Assembly: GCA_903882875.1 (NCBI GenBank)
Contig: CAIRYQ010000003.1
Coordinates: 1-36,140 of the forward strand
Length of the DNA: 36,140 bases
From: an uncultured Spartobacteria bacterium
Lineage (GTDB): Bacteria > Verrucomicrobiota > Verrucomicrobiia > Chthoniobacterales > Chthoniobacteraceae
Direction of reading: 5' to 3'
Numbering within the stretch: the first letter of the stretch is position 1; every line of letters starts with the position of its first letter. Below are positions 1 to 7,947 of the stretch, one piece after another. A program made the position numbers and the translations under genes. A model generated the notes under the pieces. It ran no database searches. It was not told where the DNA came from and was given only the letters and a program-made list of their open reading frames with translations.

Positions 1-10
1 GAGGTGAATA

Positions 11-64
11 GCCACCGCCACCGCCACCGCCACCGCCACCGCCACCGCCACCGCCACCGCCACC
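11..64. repeat. (GCCACC)9 hexanucleotide microsatellite
   Basis: Nine uninterrupted copies of GCCACC. On the minus strand one frame reads poly-Gly preceded by DDYSSS, and another reads alternating Val-Ala after an ATG at 90, but the window edge cuts both, so no gene is called. The rest of 65-176 shows no supported gene. Perfect short repeats of this kind are prone to slippage. Confidence 0.9.
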
Positions 65-176
65 ACCCGATGAAGAGTAATCATCGACATGCAATGCCAC
101 GACCAAGCGCCTATGCGCTGCAGCGAACCGCTCCGTGTGTCGCTGAGCCTGGGGTCGGCGAATCCTCAAGCGCACT

Positions 177-749
177 ATGAAAGACGAACCTCCCAAACTC
201 CCGTCGCTCGACGAATTCATGAAGTCCGATGTGTTCCAAGCACACGTCGCCGAATCCAACAGCGGCATCACCCACGATGACTTTGTCGCCGGTGTGCGGA
301 GCGCCTCTCTTGGCGTCAACTTTCTTTGCGAGCCTAGCCAGCTCCTTCGTGGCGCACGACACGCTCCGTTTCTCTTCTACATGCTGCTTTACTCAGTGGC
401 ACCGCTAATCGCTATCCCCATTTGGGCTTACCATGCCGGCAGTTGGTGGCTTTTGCTCGGCATTCCAGTTACCTATCTCGCAGCAATTCTCGCGGCCTAT
501 CACTCTAAGCTCATTAATCTTTTCACCTGTATTTGTATCGGCGTTTGGATTCGCCTCGGTTTCAGCATCCACCAATACATTACCTTCTACTTTATTTGTG
601 CCATTTGGGGGCACATCTTTTTTCTGTGCGCCGAGGACTCACAAAGAACCGCAGCACTGGACGCGCTTATCGAGGATGCCGATCTTTTTGACCGCGCGAT
701 TGCTCAGAACCAAATTATTATTGTCCATAAGGATGCCAACGTCGGCTAA
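177..749 (+). CDS. Unknown multi-pass membrane protein
   Basis: A 190-aa protein that I do not recognise. Residues 1-60 are polar. About four hydrophobic segments follow (roughly 66-87, 90-107, 113-129 and 132-152), and then an acidic soluble tail. The ATG at 177 is chosen because it opens the longest plausible frame; no good Shine-Dalgarno sequence is visible. Base composition is clearly more AT-rich than the housekeeping genes that follow, which suggests acquisition by transfer. The next unknown gene starts about 17 bp downstream on the same strand, so the two may be co-transcribed. No function can be assigned. Confidence 0.7.
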   Translation: MKDEPPKLPSLDEFMKSDVFQAHVAESNSGITHDDFVAGVRSASLGVNFLCEPSQLLRGARHAPFLFYMLLYSVAPLIAIPIWAYHAGSWWLLLGIPVTYLAAILAAYHSKLINLFTCICIGVWIRLGFSIHQYITFYFICAIWGHIFFLCAEDSQRTAALDALIEDADLFDRAIAQNQIIIVHKDANVG

Positions 750-766
750 CCCTTAGGCGATTGAAC

Positions 767-1201
767 ATGGCAGACATTGATCCAGTATCGCGGTTCCTGA
801 CGTGGTGGGGCGCAGGCCTTTCCACCGTGCTGGCCTCAATTAAAATTTGTGAGCTTTGGAGAGATCGCTTCCGGTTGGACGTTAGCTTCTACTTCACCAG
901 TGCCGAGGATATTGGAAACGACATCCTACTCCGCAACTTATCAGGCAAACCGGTCATTCTTACGTATTGGGAAGTCTTTTATCGCTCAGGCCGTTGGCCC
1001 AGACGAAAGGACGACGACATAGAGAGCGCGGATCCCGATTCCGGTGACACGAGGATAGAGCCGCATTCAACCCTTACACTGCACTTTGCAGACGCAGCAT
1101 ACTTCAAATCGCACCATATCGCTCTTGCAGGCCGAAGAATCTATATTCGCTTGCACCTCGCAGGTCGGAGGCCTCAATGTCGGTTGGTTTATCCAAAATG
1201 A
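767..1201 (+). CDS. Unknown small protein
   Basis: A 144-aa protein from the ATG at 767; an in-frame TTG lies two codons upstream at 761. The N-terminus has a short hydrophobic stretch (WWGAGLSTVLASIKI) that could be a membrane anchor or signal anchor. The remainder looks like a soluble beta-rich domain ending in an Arg-rich tail. No family is recognised. Composition is AT-richer than the region average, like the gene just upstream, and the two probably form one acquired unit. The stretch 1202-1376 downstream holds no gene that I can support. Confidence 0.6.
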   Translation: MADIDPVSRFLTWWGAGLSTVLASIKICELWRDRFRLDVSFYFTSAEDIGNDILLRNLSGKPVILTYWEVFYRSGRWPRRKDDDIESADPDSGDTRIEPHSTLTLHFADAAYFKSHHIALAGRRIYIRLHLAGRRPQCRLVYPK

Positions 1202-1376
1202 CGCCCAGCCTCTATGAGGTGGTCAAGATGGAAGTTGGGCGAACTGAGTGGAATGGTTTGGGGTGGGGTTCCTGTTGGATGCACGGGTTAGGAGTTGCGT
1301 GGAGCTTGGGAATGTTTCCGCTTCGGTGGATGTGGCTGAGGGCTTCAGCGTCCAATTCCCGCACGGCGCGCAGGGC

Positions 1377-2261
1377 TCAATGCACCACCTTGTTCAGCGG
1401 ATACTCGATGATGCCCTCCGCGCCGAGCGCCTTGAGCTGCGGGATGATTTCGCGGACGACCTTTTCATTGATGATCGTCTCGATCGCGACCCAGCCGGGG
1501 ATGGCGAGGTGCGCGACGGTGGGATTCCGCAGCGCGGGGAGTGCGGAGAGGAGGCCCTGCAATTTTTCCTCGGGGAGATTCATCTTCAGGCCGACGAGGT
1601 CGCGCGCGGCGAGCGCGCCCTGGAGCAGCAGGACGATGCGGTCCATCTTCGCGCGCTTCCACGCATCGGCGTAGGCGGCCTTGTTGGAAATGAACTGCGG
1701 CACGCTCTCCATGATCGTCTCCACGATGCGCAGCTTGTTTGCGCGCAGCGAGGAGCCGGTCTCGGTCACGTCCACGATGGCATCCACGAGGTCGGGCACT
1801 TTCACCTCGGTCGCGCCCCAGGAAAATTCCACCTCGGCGGTGACGCCGTGCTTCGCGAGGAAAGCGCGCGTCATTTCCACGGCCTCGGTGGCGATCACTT
1901 TTCCCTGCAAGTCCTTCACGCTTTGCACCGGCGAATCCTCCGGCACGCAGAGCACCCAGCGTGTGGGGCGCGCGCTGGTCTTGCTGAAGACGAGATCGCA
2001 CAGGCGCTCGACGTCGCTGCCGTTGTTCTCGATCCAGTCGCGGCCCGTGAGCCCGCAGTCGAGGAAGCCGTGCTCGACGTAACGCGAAATTTCCTGTGCG
2101 CGCAGCAGGCGGATCACCAGCTCGGGATCGTCCACTGCAGGCTTGTAGCTGCGCGAGGAGACGGCGATGGAGAAGCCGGCTTTTGCAAAGAGGGCGATGG
2201 TCGGCTCCTGGAGGCTGCCCGAGGGCAGGCCGATGCGGAGCTGGCGGTTTTCGTCTGGCAT
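1377..2261 (-). CDS. hisG: ATP phosphoribosyltransferase HisG (long form)
   Basis: HisG catalyses the first step of histidine synthesis: ATP plus PRPP gives phosphoribosyl-ATP. The 294-aa product begins at the CAT at 2259-2261 with [17 protein letters not shown], the usual HisG start. It keeps the [10 protein letters not shown] segment and the PRPP-binding-like stretch [20 protein letters not shown]-terminal ACT-like regulatory domain (about residues 215-290) ends near [20 protein letters not shown], so this is the homohexameric, histidine-feedback-inhibited long form that does not need HisZ. The longer open frame upstream is rejected because it extends beyond the family start and into the intergenic region. 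It is divergent from folE2, with about 130 bp between the two starts. Confidence 0.95.
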   Translation of the reverse strand: MPDENRQLRIGLPSGSLQEPTIALFAKAGFSIAVSSRSYKPAVDDPELVIRLLRAQEISRYVEHGFLDCGLTGRDWIENNGSDVERLCDLVFSKTSARPTRWVLCVPEDSPVQSVKDLQGKVIATEAVEMTRAFLAKHGVTAEVEFSWGATEVKVPDLVDAIVDVTETGSSLRANKLRIVETIMESVPQFISNKAAYADAWKRAKMDRIVLLLQGALAARDLVGLKMNLPEEKLQGLLSALPALRNPTVAHLAIPGWVAIETIINEKVVREIIPQLKALGAEGIIEYPLNKVVH

Positions 2262-2388
2262 AAGAGCGCGCGGTTCTAGCGCGCACGGGCGGTGATGCGA
2301 GGAAATTCCCGGCGCGCGAAGCGGGACAGCAGCCCCGCTCGCGCACTCCCGCCTTGCGCGAATGTGCGTGAACCGGCTCATTGCGCGC

Positions 2389-3201
2389 ATGGAGTTGCAG
2401 CCGATCCAGAAATTGCACGACACACAGGGCCAGCGCGACCGGCGCGGGATCGCGATCGATCGCGTGGGCGTGCGCGGCCTGCGCTATCCGATCCAGGTGC
2501 GCGACAAGGCCCGCAAACTCCAGCATACCGTCGCGACGGCCACGCTCACGGTGGATTTGCCGCACCACTTCAAGGGCACGCACATGAGCCGCTTCGTCGA
2601 GGTGCTGAACGAGTTTGGCCCCGTGCTGCATGTGGACAATATCCAGACGATCCTCCGCGATCTCGCGAAGCGGCTGGATGCGGAAAATTCCCACGTCACG
2701 TTCGAGTTTCCCTTCTTCCTCGAAAAGTGCGCGCCAGCGACGAAGGCAGTCGGGCTGATGGACTATGTCGTGCGATTCGATGCGACGCTGGAAAAGCAAC
2801 GCCGGGATTTCATCGTCACCGTCATCGTGCCCGTGGCGACCCTCTGCCCGTGCTCGAAGGCCATCTCCGATCGCGGCGCGCACAACCAGCGCGGCCAGGT
2901 GACTTACAGCGTGCGAAGCGTGAAGCCGATCTGGATCGAGGACATGATCGCGCTCGTCGAGCAGAGCGCGAGCTGCGAACTTTTCAGCCTGCTGAAGCGG
3001 CCGGACGAGAAGGCCGTGACCGAGCGCGCCTACGACAATCCGGTCTTCGTCGAGGATCTCGTGCGCAACGTCGCCGCACGCTCGAACCGCGACCGCAACA
3101 TCACATGGTACCGAGTGGAGGCGGAGAATTTCGAGAGCATCCACAACCACAACGCCTACGCGCTCGTGGAAAAGCGCGTGAAGCGCGCTGCACGGAAATG
3201 A
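2389..3201 (+). CDS. folE2: GTP cyclohydrolase FolE2 (type IB)
   Basis: GTP cyclohydrolase IB converts GTP to dihydroneopterin triphosphate, the entry to folate synthesis. It belongs to the T-fold, metal-flexible COG1469/DUF198 family rather than zinc-dependent FolE. The family hallmarks are present: [16 protein letters not shown] near the N-terminus, [21 protein letters not shown] carrying the metal-ligand Cys, and the C-terminal [13 protein letters not shown]. The 270-aa start at 2389 ([11 protein letters not shown]) fits the family; an ATG nine codons upstream at 2362 is also possible, and neither has a clear ribosome binding site. It is transcribed divergently from hisG. Confidence 0.93.
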   Translation: MELQPIQKLHDTQGQRDRRGIAIDRVGVRGLRYPIQVRDKARKLQHTVATATLTVDLPHHFKGTHMSRFVEVLNEFGPVLHVDNIQTILRDLAKRLDAENSHVTFEFPFFLEKCAPATKAVGLMDYVVRFDATLEKQRRDFIVTVIVPVATLCPCSKAISDRGAHNQRGQVTYSVRSVKPIWIEDMIALVEQSASCELFSLLKRPDEKAVTERAYDNPVFVEDLVRNVAARSNRDRNITWYRVEAENFESIHNHNAYALVEKRVKRAARK

Positions 3202-3237
3202 TGATCGCGCGCGGGAATTGCTGCTAGGCCCATCGCG

Positions 3238-3990
3238 ATGCTGCACCGACTCACCATCATCCTGATCACCGGCTTCTGGCTGGTGATGACTTCGCTGCTC
3301 GTCGTGCGCGAGCTGTACCCGGAGTCCACGCGCCTGAACCAAGTGCCGCTCGGCTACGTCGCGCAGGTCGCGTTTCAGCACCAGCAGTCGTCCGACCTGC
3401 GCGTCCATACGTCGGAAAAGGATCCCGGCTTCCTGCACATCCAGCCCCGCACATTGCCGGGCACGGGACGGCGCGTGATCGAATTCAACGGCAGCGTGAA
3501 CTTCACCATGCCCACTGGCAAAAAGCAGCACGTCTCATGGATCGGCACGCACGAGATGAGCCCGGCATTTTCACCCGAGCGGCTGCACGTTGACATCACG
3601 ACACCCGAGATCGGGCAGCACATTGATGTCGTCGTGGATTTCACCGCGAACAAGGCCACGTTCGGCACGAAGGTCGGCGAGCAGGTCATGAACGAGACTG
3701 CATTCACGCTCGACGAAGCGGGCTTCGGCACGCTGATGACCCGCGCCGGAGTGGACCCGGTGATGCTGGCGCAGCTCAAGGCGTCGCAGCGCGAGATTCC
3801 GAAGTTTGAAATTTCCGCGCAGTCGTCCTCGCTCGTCATCGGCGGCCAGAAGCTCGAAACCTTCCTGCTTTCGATCAAGGCAGGCGGGCAGAGCGTGGTG
3901 GAGGCGCATCTCAGCCAGCTCGGGCAGGTGCTCTCCGCGCAGGTGCCCATGCTCGGGTGGACGCTCACGCCCACGAATCTCGCGCGATGA
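3238..3990 (+). CDS. Membrane-anchored unknown protein
   Basis: A 250-aa protein with one N-terminal hydrophobic segment (about residues 5-24, LTIILITGFWLVMTSLLVV) followed by a soluble, probably periplasmic, beta-rich region. I do not recognise the family. Its stop codon overlaps the start of the ABC ATPase gene (ATGA at 3987-3990), which implies translational coupling and a shared process, perhaps as an accessory part of the transporter. No ABC permease gene lies next to it. Confidence 0.75.
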   Translation: MLHRLTIILITGFWLVMTSLLVVRELYPESTRLNQVPLGYVAQVAFQHQQSSDLRVHTSEKDPGFLHIQPRTLPGTGRRVIEFNGSVNFTMPTGKKQHVSWIGTHEMSPAFSPERLHVDITTPEIGQHIDVVVDFTANKATFGTKVGEQVMNETAFTLDEAGFGTLMTRAGVDPVMLAQLKASQREIPKFEISAQSSSLVIGGQKLETFLLSIKAGGQSVVEAHLSQLGQVLSAQVPMLGWTLTPTNLAR

Positions 3991-4733
3991 TCCAGACAAA
4001 GGGCCTCTCAAAAAAATTCGGCGCGCTGACTGCGGTGGATTCGCTCGATCTCGAAGTTCCGCAGGGTGAATTCTTCGCGTTCCTCGGGCCGAACGGCGCG
4101 GGCAAGACGACGACGATCAAGATGCTCGCCGGCCTGCTGAAGCCGAGCGGCGGCTCCGCATCGGTCGCGGGTTTCGACGTGCAAAAATATCCCGAGGAAT
4201 CGAAAGCGCGGCTCGCCTACGTGCCCGATTTTCCCTACACGTACGACAAGCTTACCGCGGTCGAGTTCATGCAGTTTGTCGGCGACATTTTCGGCATGGA
4301 ACCGCGCGTGATTGAGGAGCGGATGGAGGCGCTGTTCGACCGCTTCCATCTCCACGACTACCGCCACGAACTCACGGAGAACCTCCGCCACGGCACGCGG
4401 CAGCGGCTGGTGATCAGCAGCGCGCTGCTGCACGATCCGAAAGTGCTGGTGATTGACGAGCCGATGGTCGGCCTCGACCCGATGCACGCGCGGATCGTGA
4501 AGGATGAATTCAAGACGCGGTCACGCGCGGGCATGACGATTTTCCTCAGCACGCACCAGCTCAGCGTCGCGGAGGAACTCGCGGATCGCGTGGGCATCAT
4601 CCACGCAGGCCGGCTCATCGCGCTCGGCACCGTCGAGGAGCTGCGCGCGATGAGCGTCGCGAAGGGCGGGCTCGAAAATGTCTTCCTCTCGCTCGTGGAC
4701 GCGGAGGAACGCGCGCGCGAACTGCGGAAGTGA
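3987..4733 (+). CDS. ABC transporter ATP-binding protein
   Basis: A 248-aa nucleotide-binding subunit that energises an ABC (probably ABC-2 type export) system. Visible motifs are Walker A GPNGAGKTT (residues 34-42), Walker B VLVIDEP followed by the D-loop VGLDP, and the H-loop STHQL. The signature motif is unusual: LRHGTRQRL stands where LSGGxxQR is normal; SHGxxQ variants are known in ABC-2-type ATPases. The start at 3987 is fixed by the 4-bp overlap with the upstream stop and by the family N-terminus (MIQTKGLSKKFG). The cognate permease is not in the window, and the substrate cannot be inferred. Confidence 0.92.
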   Translation: MIQTKGLSKKFGALTAVDSLDLEVPQGEFFAFLGPNGAGKTTTIKMLAGLLKPSGGSASVAGFDVQKYPEESKARLAYVPDFPYTYDKLTAVEFMQFVGDIFGMEPRVIEERMEALFDRFHLHDYRHELTENLRHGTRQRLVISSALLHDPKVLVIDEPMVGLDPMHARIVKDEFKTRSRAGMTIFLSTHQLSVAEELADRVGIIHAGRLIALGTVEELRAMSVAKGGLENVFLSLVDAEERARELRK

Positions 4734-4788
4734 ACGGGCTTGCACTCCGCGCCTAAGCCAGCACGCTGCGCGCGCTCATTCACCACAC

Positions 4789-6060
4789 ATGAAAACCCCG
4801 CTCGCCCTCACCTCCCTGTTCACGCTCGCAGCATTCGGCATCGCCGCCGAGCCCGCAAAAAATGCGCCCGCGATTTCCACCGCTCCGCCGCCGCTCACGG
4901 GCGAATGGAAGAAGCAGCAGCTCACTGACAAGTTCTGGGCCGAGGGCGCATGCGTGGGCGATGTGAACAAGGACGGCAAGATGGACATCCTCAGCGGGCC
5001 GTATTGGTACGAGGGGCCGGACTTCACGAAGCGGCACACGATTTACCAGATGGAGAAGTCGTTCACGGTGAAAAAGCAGGACGGCACCGAAGAGAAAATC
5101 GAGGGCTTCGAGGGATTCCTGAGCGGGAAGAATGCGTACTCGAACAACTTCATCAGCTACGCGTACGACATCAATGGCGACGGCTGGGTGGACTACGTGG
5201 TGATCGGTTTTCCGGGGCAGGAGACGTTCTGGTTCGAGAACCCGAAGGGCAAGGATGAGCCGTGGCAGCGGCACACGATCCTCGCGTCCACGGATAATGA
5301 ATCGCCGATGTTTGTGGACATCACGGGCGACGGAAAGCCCGAGCTGCTGTGCATGAACGGCGGCTTCATCGGCTACGCGGAGGCGGACTGGAGCCACCCA
5401 GAGGAGCCGTGGAAATTCCACGCCGTCTCGCCGAAGGGCTCGTATGCGAAATTCACGCACGGCATCGGCTACGGCGACGTGAACGGCGACGGGCGCATTG
5501 ACATCCTCGAATCCAAAGGCTGGTGGGAGCAGCCTGCGAAATGGGACGGTGTCACGCCGTGGACCTTCCACCCCGCGCCGTTCGGCGGCGGCGGCGCGCA
5601 GATGTACGCCTACGATGTGAACGGCGACGGCAAGGCCGATGTGATCACGAGCCTCGCGGCGCACGGCTACGGCCTCGCGTGGTTCGAGCAGACCGCGGAC
5701 GGCTGGACGAAGCACCTCATCACCGGCACGCAGCCGGGCGAAGGCGAGACCGGCATCATTTTTTCACAAATCCACGCAATCGATCTGGTGGACATGAACG
5801 GCGACGGACTCAAGGACATCGTGACCGGAAAACGCTGCTGGGCGCACGGCCCCGGCGGCGACCCCGAGCCGAACGCGCCGCACGTCCTGTATTGGTTCGA
5901 GCTGAAGCGCGAGGGCGGCAAGGCGACATTCATCCCGCACATCATTGACGACAACAGCGGCGTCGGCACGCAGGTCATGGCCGCAGATGTGAACGGCGAC
6001 GGCAAGCTCGACGTGGTCGTCGGCAACAAGAAGGGCGTCTTCGTCCACACGCGGAAGTAG
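4789..6060 (+). CDS. Secreted FG-GAP/VCBS-repeat beta-propeller protein
   Basis: A 423-aa exported protein with a signal peptide at residues 1 to about 19 (MKTPLALTSLFTLAAFGIAA). The mature part has seven calcium-loop repeats of the DxNGDGxxD type (for example DVNKDGKMD, DINGDGWVD, DVNGDGRID, DMNGDGLKD, DVNGDGKLD), which indicates a seven-bladed beta-propeller of the FG-GAP/VCBS class. Such proteins are abundant in Verrucomicrobia and Planctomycetes and are thought to bind carbohydrates or other surface ligands. No catalytic residues are evident. The ATG at 4789 is chosen because it gives the signal peptide; the frame is open further upstream only by overlap with the ABC gene. Confidence 0.9.
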   Translation: MKTPLALTSLFTLAAFGIAAEPAKNAPAISTAPPPLTGEWKKQQLTDKFWAEGACVGDVNKDGKMDILSGPYWYEGPDFTKRHTIYQMEKSFTVKKQDGTEEKIEGFEGFLSGKNAYSNNFISYAYDINGDGWVDYVVIGFPGQETFWFENPKGKDEPWQRHTILASTDNESPMFVDITGDGKPELLCMNGGFIGYAEADWSHPEEPWKFHAVSPKGSYAKFTHGIGYGDVNGDGRIDILESKGWWEQPAKWDGVTPWTFHPAPFGGGGAQMYAYDVNGDGKADVITSLAAHGYGLAWFEQTADGWTKHLITGTQPGEGETGIIFSQIHAIDLVDMNGDGLKDIVTGKRCWAHGPGGDPEPNAPHVLYWFELKREGGKATFIPHIIDDNSGVGTQVMAADVNGDGKLDVVVGNKKGVFVHTRK

Positions 6061-6246
6061 CACGCGCCGCCACAACACACGCGACGGAAAACGCGAAGCC
6101 GAATCCGTCCACGCCCGCACGGGCGCGGGCGCATCACCGGCGTTCCTTTTTGCAGAAAGACGGTCGGCCGCGTGAAAATCAGATTTTGCGAATGGTGAAA
6201 TTACCGCTCGTTAGTTTGCCCGTGTCGTGAAAGTCTCCGTACACAC

Positions 6247-6393
6247 ATGGCAAAACCCAACTACCAGTTTGAAAAGCGTCGGCGTGAAATGGACAAGAAG
6301 GCGAAGAAGGCGGAAAAGCTGAAGCGCAAGGATGCGCCCGCAACGCCCTCGGAGTCCGACGCAACGCCTGACGCAACGCCCGGACCTGTTTAG
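6247..6393 (+). CDS. Conserved small basic protein (48 aa)
   Basis: A short ORF starting MAKPNYQFEKRRREMDKK and running through a Lys/Glu-rich helix to a tail with three ATP(D/S) repeats. The N-terminal pattern (M-x-K-P-N-Y-x-F-E-K-R-x-R-E) is one I recall from small uncharacterised proteins in many Gram-negative bacteria. Helix-favouring charge patterning suggests a nucleic-acid or ribosome-associated peptide, but no function is known to me. It stands alone, downstream of a 186-bp region with no gene. It is too short for usual ORF length cut-offs and easily missed. Confidence 0.8.
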   Translation: MAKPNYQFEKRRREMDKKAKKAEKLKRKDAPATPSESDATPDATPGPV

Positions 6394-6418
6394 GCGCACG
6401 GAACGCCGCCGGGATTTT

Positions 6419-6441
6419 TTGGGACACGGAGGATGTCCCAA
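6419..6441. repeat. Perfect 8-bp inverted repeat (hairpin)
   Basis: TTGGGACA and TGTCCCAA flank a 7-nt loop. The right arm overlaps a second possible pairing between AGGATGT and ACGTCCT (about 6430-6455), so two exclusive hairpins are possible. It sits in the gene-free stretch 6394-6561 between the 48-aa gene and the 3' end of the DnaJ-like gene. It could act as a transcript end or be a dispersed palindromic repeat; the T-run lies upstream of it on the plus strand. Confidence 0.6.
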
Positions 6442-6561
6442 GGCAGGAACGTCCTCTTTTCAGCGCGGCGACGCTGAGATAAATTGGAGTGAATCGAAGG
6501 GAATTTTTTCCGGTTTCTTTGCCGGGAGCATTATTCCATTTCTGCGTCCCTGCGCTTTCGC

Positions 6562-7317
6562 TCAACGCCCGCCAAGGCGGGACGAGCGCACCTCGGGCCG
6601 GTAGGTGATTCGCACAAGCAGGTCACCGCGCCCGCCGCGCGGCTTCGGCAGGCCTTCGTTTGCAATGCGCAGCACTGCACCACGGCCGACGCCCGCAGGA
6701 ATCTGCACCCGGAGCATCGCGCCGGTGATTCCCTGGATCATCTCGCTGCCGCCTTGCGTCGCGCGCTGCGTGCTGATCCGCAGATCGCAGCGCAAGTCCG
6801 AGCCGCGCGGTTTGAAACGGAAATTCGGCGCGGCCTTCACGCGCACCGTCACTGTTCCGCCCTCGAAAGGCTCCGCGCGCGGAATGCGAAAGCGCGCACC
6901 CGGTGCGGTGCCCGGCGGGATTTCGAGAAGGAAAATCTCCGTGCCATTGGGATTCGCGGGATCAGTCACGCGCACTTCGATGGTCGCACCGCGCAAGAAA
7001 TCCTCCAGCCGCACGCGCGCGTCGTGCGAGATGTTGCGCTCGAATTTTCCGGGCTCGCGTTCACGCGGCTTCGCGTCGTCCGTGTTTGCGTCCAGTTCGC
7101 GATCATAGGCCCGCCGGCGCGCGGGATCGATCAGCGTCTCGTGCGCCGCATTCAGCGCCCGCATCTGCGCCACGGCATCAGGCGAGCCGCTGTTCACGTC
7201 AGGGTGATGTCGTTTCGAGAGAACCCGGTAAGCGGCGCGGATTTGCGCAGTCGTGCAGCGCCGGTCGAGACCGAGCGTGGCGTAGTGGTCGTGGTCGTCG
7301 CTTTCCAAAGTGCGCAA
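6562..7317 (-). CDS. DnaJ/CbpA-like co-chaperone without zinc finger
   Basis: A 251-aa J-domain protein. The J domain (about residues 11-72) contains the HPD motif within KRHHPDVN, which stimulates Hsp70 (DnaK) ATPase. There is no Cys-rich zinc finger; the linker passes directly to two beta-sandwich substrate-binding domains (about 95-245) as in CbpA-type proteins, for example GTEIFLLEIPPGTAPGARFR. The start is uncertain: the frame opens with TTG at 7317 (MRTLESDDHDHYATLG) and no ATG precedes the J domain. The C-terminus ends in a palindromic stretch (CCCGCC AA GGCGGG). Confidence 0.88.
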   Translation of the reverse strand: MRTLESDDHDHYATLGLDRRCTTAQIRAAYRVLSKRHHPDVNSGSPDAVAQMRALNAAHETLIDPARRRAYDRELDANTDDAKPREREPGKFERNISHDARVRLEDFLRGATIEVRVTDPANPNGTEIFLLEIPPGTAPGARFRIPRAEPFEGGTVTVRVKAAPNFRFKPRGSDLRCDLRISTQRATQGGSEMIQGITGAMLRVQIPAGVGRGAVLRIANEGLPKPRGGRGDLLVRITYRPEVRSSRLGGR

Positions 7318-7319
7318 CC

Positions 7320-7635
7320 TTAGCGCGAGTGCCGCGTGCGGCCAGCCCCAAGAGCGACCGGCACGATGAGCGCGACGGCCGGTGCCGGCTTCCCATCGGT
7401 GCGATTCGCCCGCTGCCCCGCGATGAACGTCGCCAGGTCCGCCTCAAACTTCGTCACACCCGCCGCACCGGCAAACGACTCGTTGACCCCATACCCCCTA
7501 CCCCGCCAGCACCACATCCGCCTTCACCTCCGCGAGCTGCGCATGCATGTCCCCGTAATTTTCCGGACGCGGCTGCACCGTGATCTCATCCCCCGGCCAA
7601 GCTGTGCTCTCCCATCTCAGACTCCGCCTCCCTCT
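7320..7635 (-). pseudogene. Remnant of PVC-type SGNH/GDSL hydrolase domain
   Basis: On the minus strand, AWPGDEITVQPRPENYGDMH and AEVKADVVLA are read in one frame, and then YGVNESFAGAAGVTKFEADL and PAPAVALIVPVALGAG in another. This matches the SGNH-hydrolase-like domain found at the N-terminus of many Planctomycete and Verrucomicrobial secreted proteins, where the segment KADVVxACFGxNESFxGxxGxxKF is contiguous. A frameshift near 7490-7505, and missing sequence on both sides, show it is a dead fragment. It lies between the DnaJ-like gene and the 21-bp repeat array. Confidence 0.7.
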
Positions 7636-7665
7636 GAACAACTGGTTGAGCCTCCAAAGCTAGAG

Positions 7666-7846
7666 GTCTGCCGCATCTCCGATCGGGTATGCGACGTTCC
7701 CGATCGGAGATGCCGCATTTCCGATCGGATATGCGGCGCTTCCGATCGGATATGCGACGTTCCCGATCGGATATGCCGCGTTTCCGATCGGATATGCGGC
7801 ATTTCCGATCGGGTATGCGGCGTTTCCGAGCGGATATGCGGTGTCA
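7666..7846. repeat. Tandem array of 21-bp palindrome-bearing repeats
   Basis: Eight consecutive units of exactly 21 bp start at 7679, 7700, 7721, 7742, 7763, 7784, 7805 and 7826, and a partial unit precedes them (7666-7678). Seven of the eight begin with the perfect palindrome CCGATCGG, followed mostly by ATATGCGGC and a T-rich end. The last unit is degenerate (CCGAGCGG). Because 21 is a multiple of three and no stops occur, the repeats stay open in several frames and can look like heptapeptide repeats (MPHIRSE-like or PIGYAAF-like), but no start codon and gene context supports translation. Confidence 0.95.
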
Positions 7847-7863
7847 GATGGAGGGGCTAATGT

Positions 7864-7890
7864 AAAAACAGGCCGTTTCGCGGCCTTTTT
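7864..7890 (+). terminator. Rho-independent terminator-like hairpin
   Basis: The stem AGGCCG / CGGCCT closes a 5-nt TTTCG loop and is followed by five T residues, preceded by an A-run, so it could work in both directions. It lies just past the 21-bp array and before the 3' end of the broken DUF1080-like gene on the minus strand, so it is likely the terminator of that gene (minus direction) or of a transcript through the array. Confidence 0.65.
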
Positions 7891-7947
7891 GCCCTCTTTC
7901 CAACCTTCGCGCCCTTCGTGCCCTTTGTAGTGAAAAATCCCCCGCCC

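Noticed and set aside
6113-6145. Terminator after the FG-GAP gene (GCCCG...CGGGC with later T-run)
   Set aside because: The stem is short and the T-run is about 15 bases away from it, so termination is not convincing; nothing else is supported in 6061-6246.
7666-7846. CRISPR array
   Set aside because: Units are contiguous 21-bp tandem copies with no unique spacers, and no cas genes are present.
7617-7860. A protein with MPHIRSE-like or SDRICG-like heptapeptide repeats
   Set aside because: The repeat length is a multiple of three, so several frames on both strands stay open; the available starts lie in non-coding context and the flanking residues are not conserved-looking.
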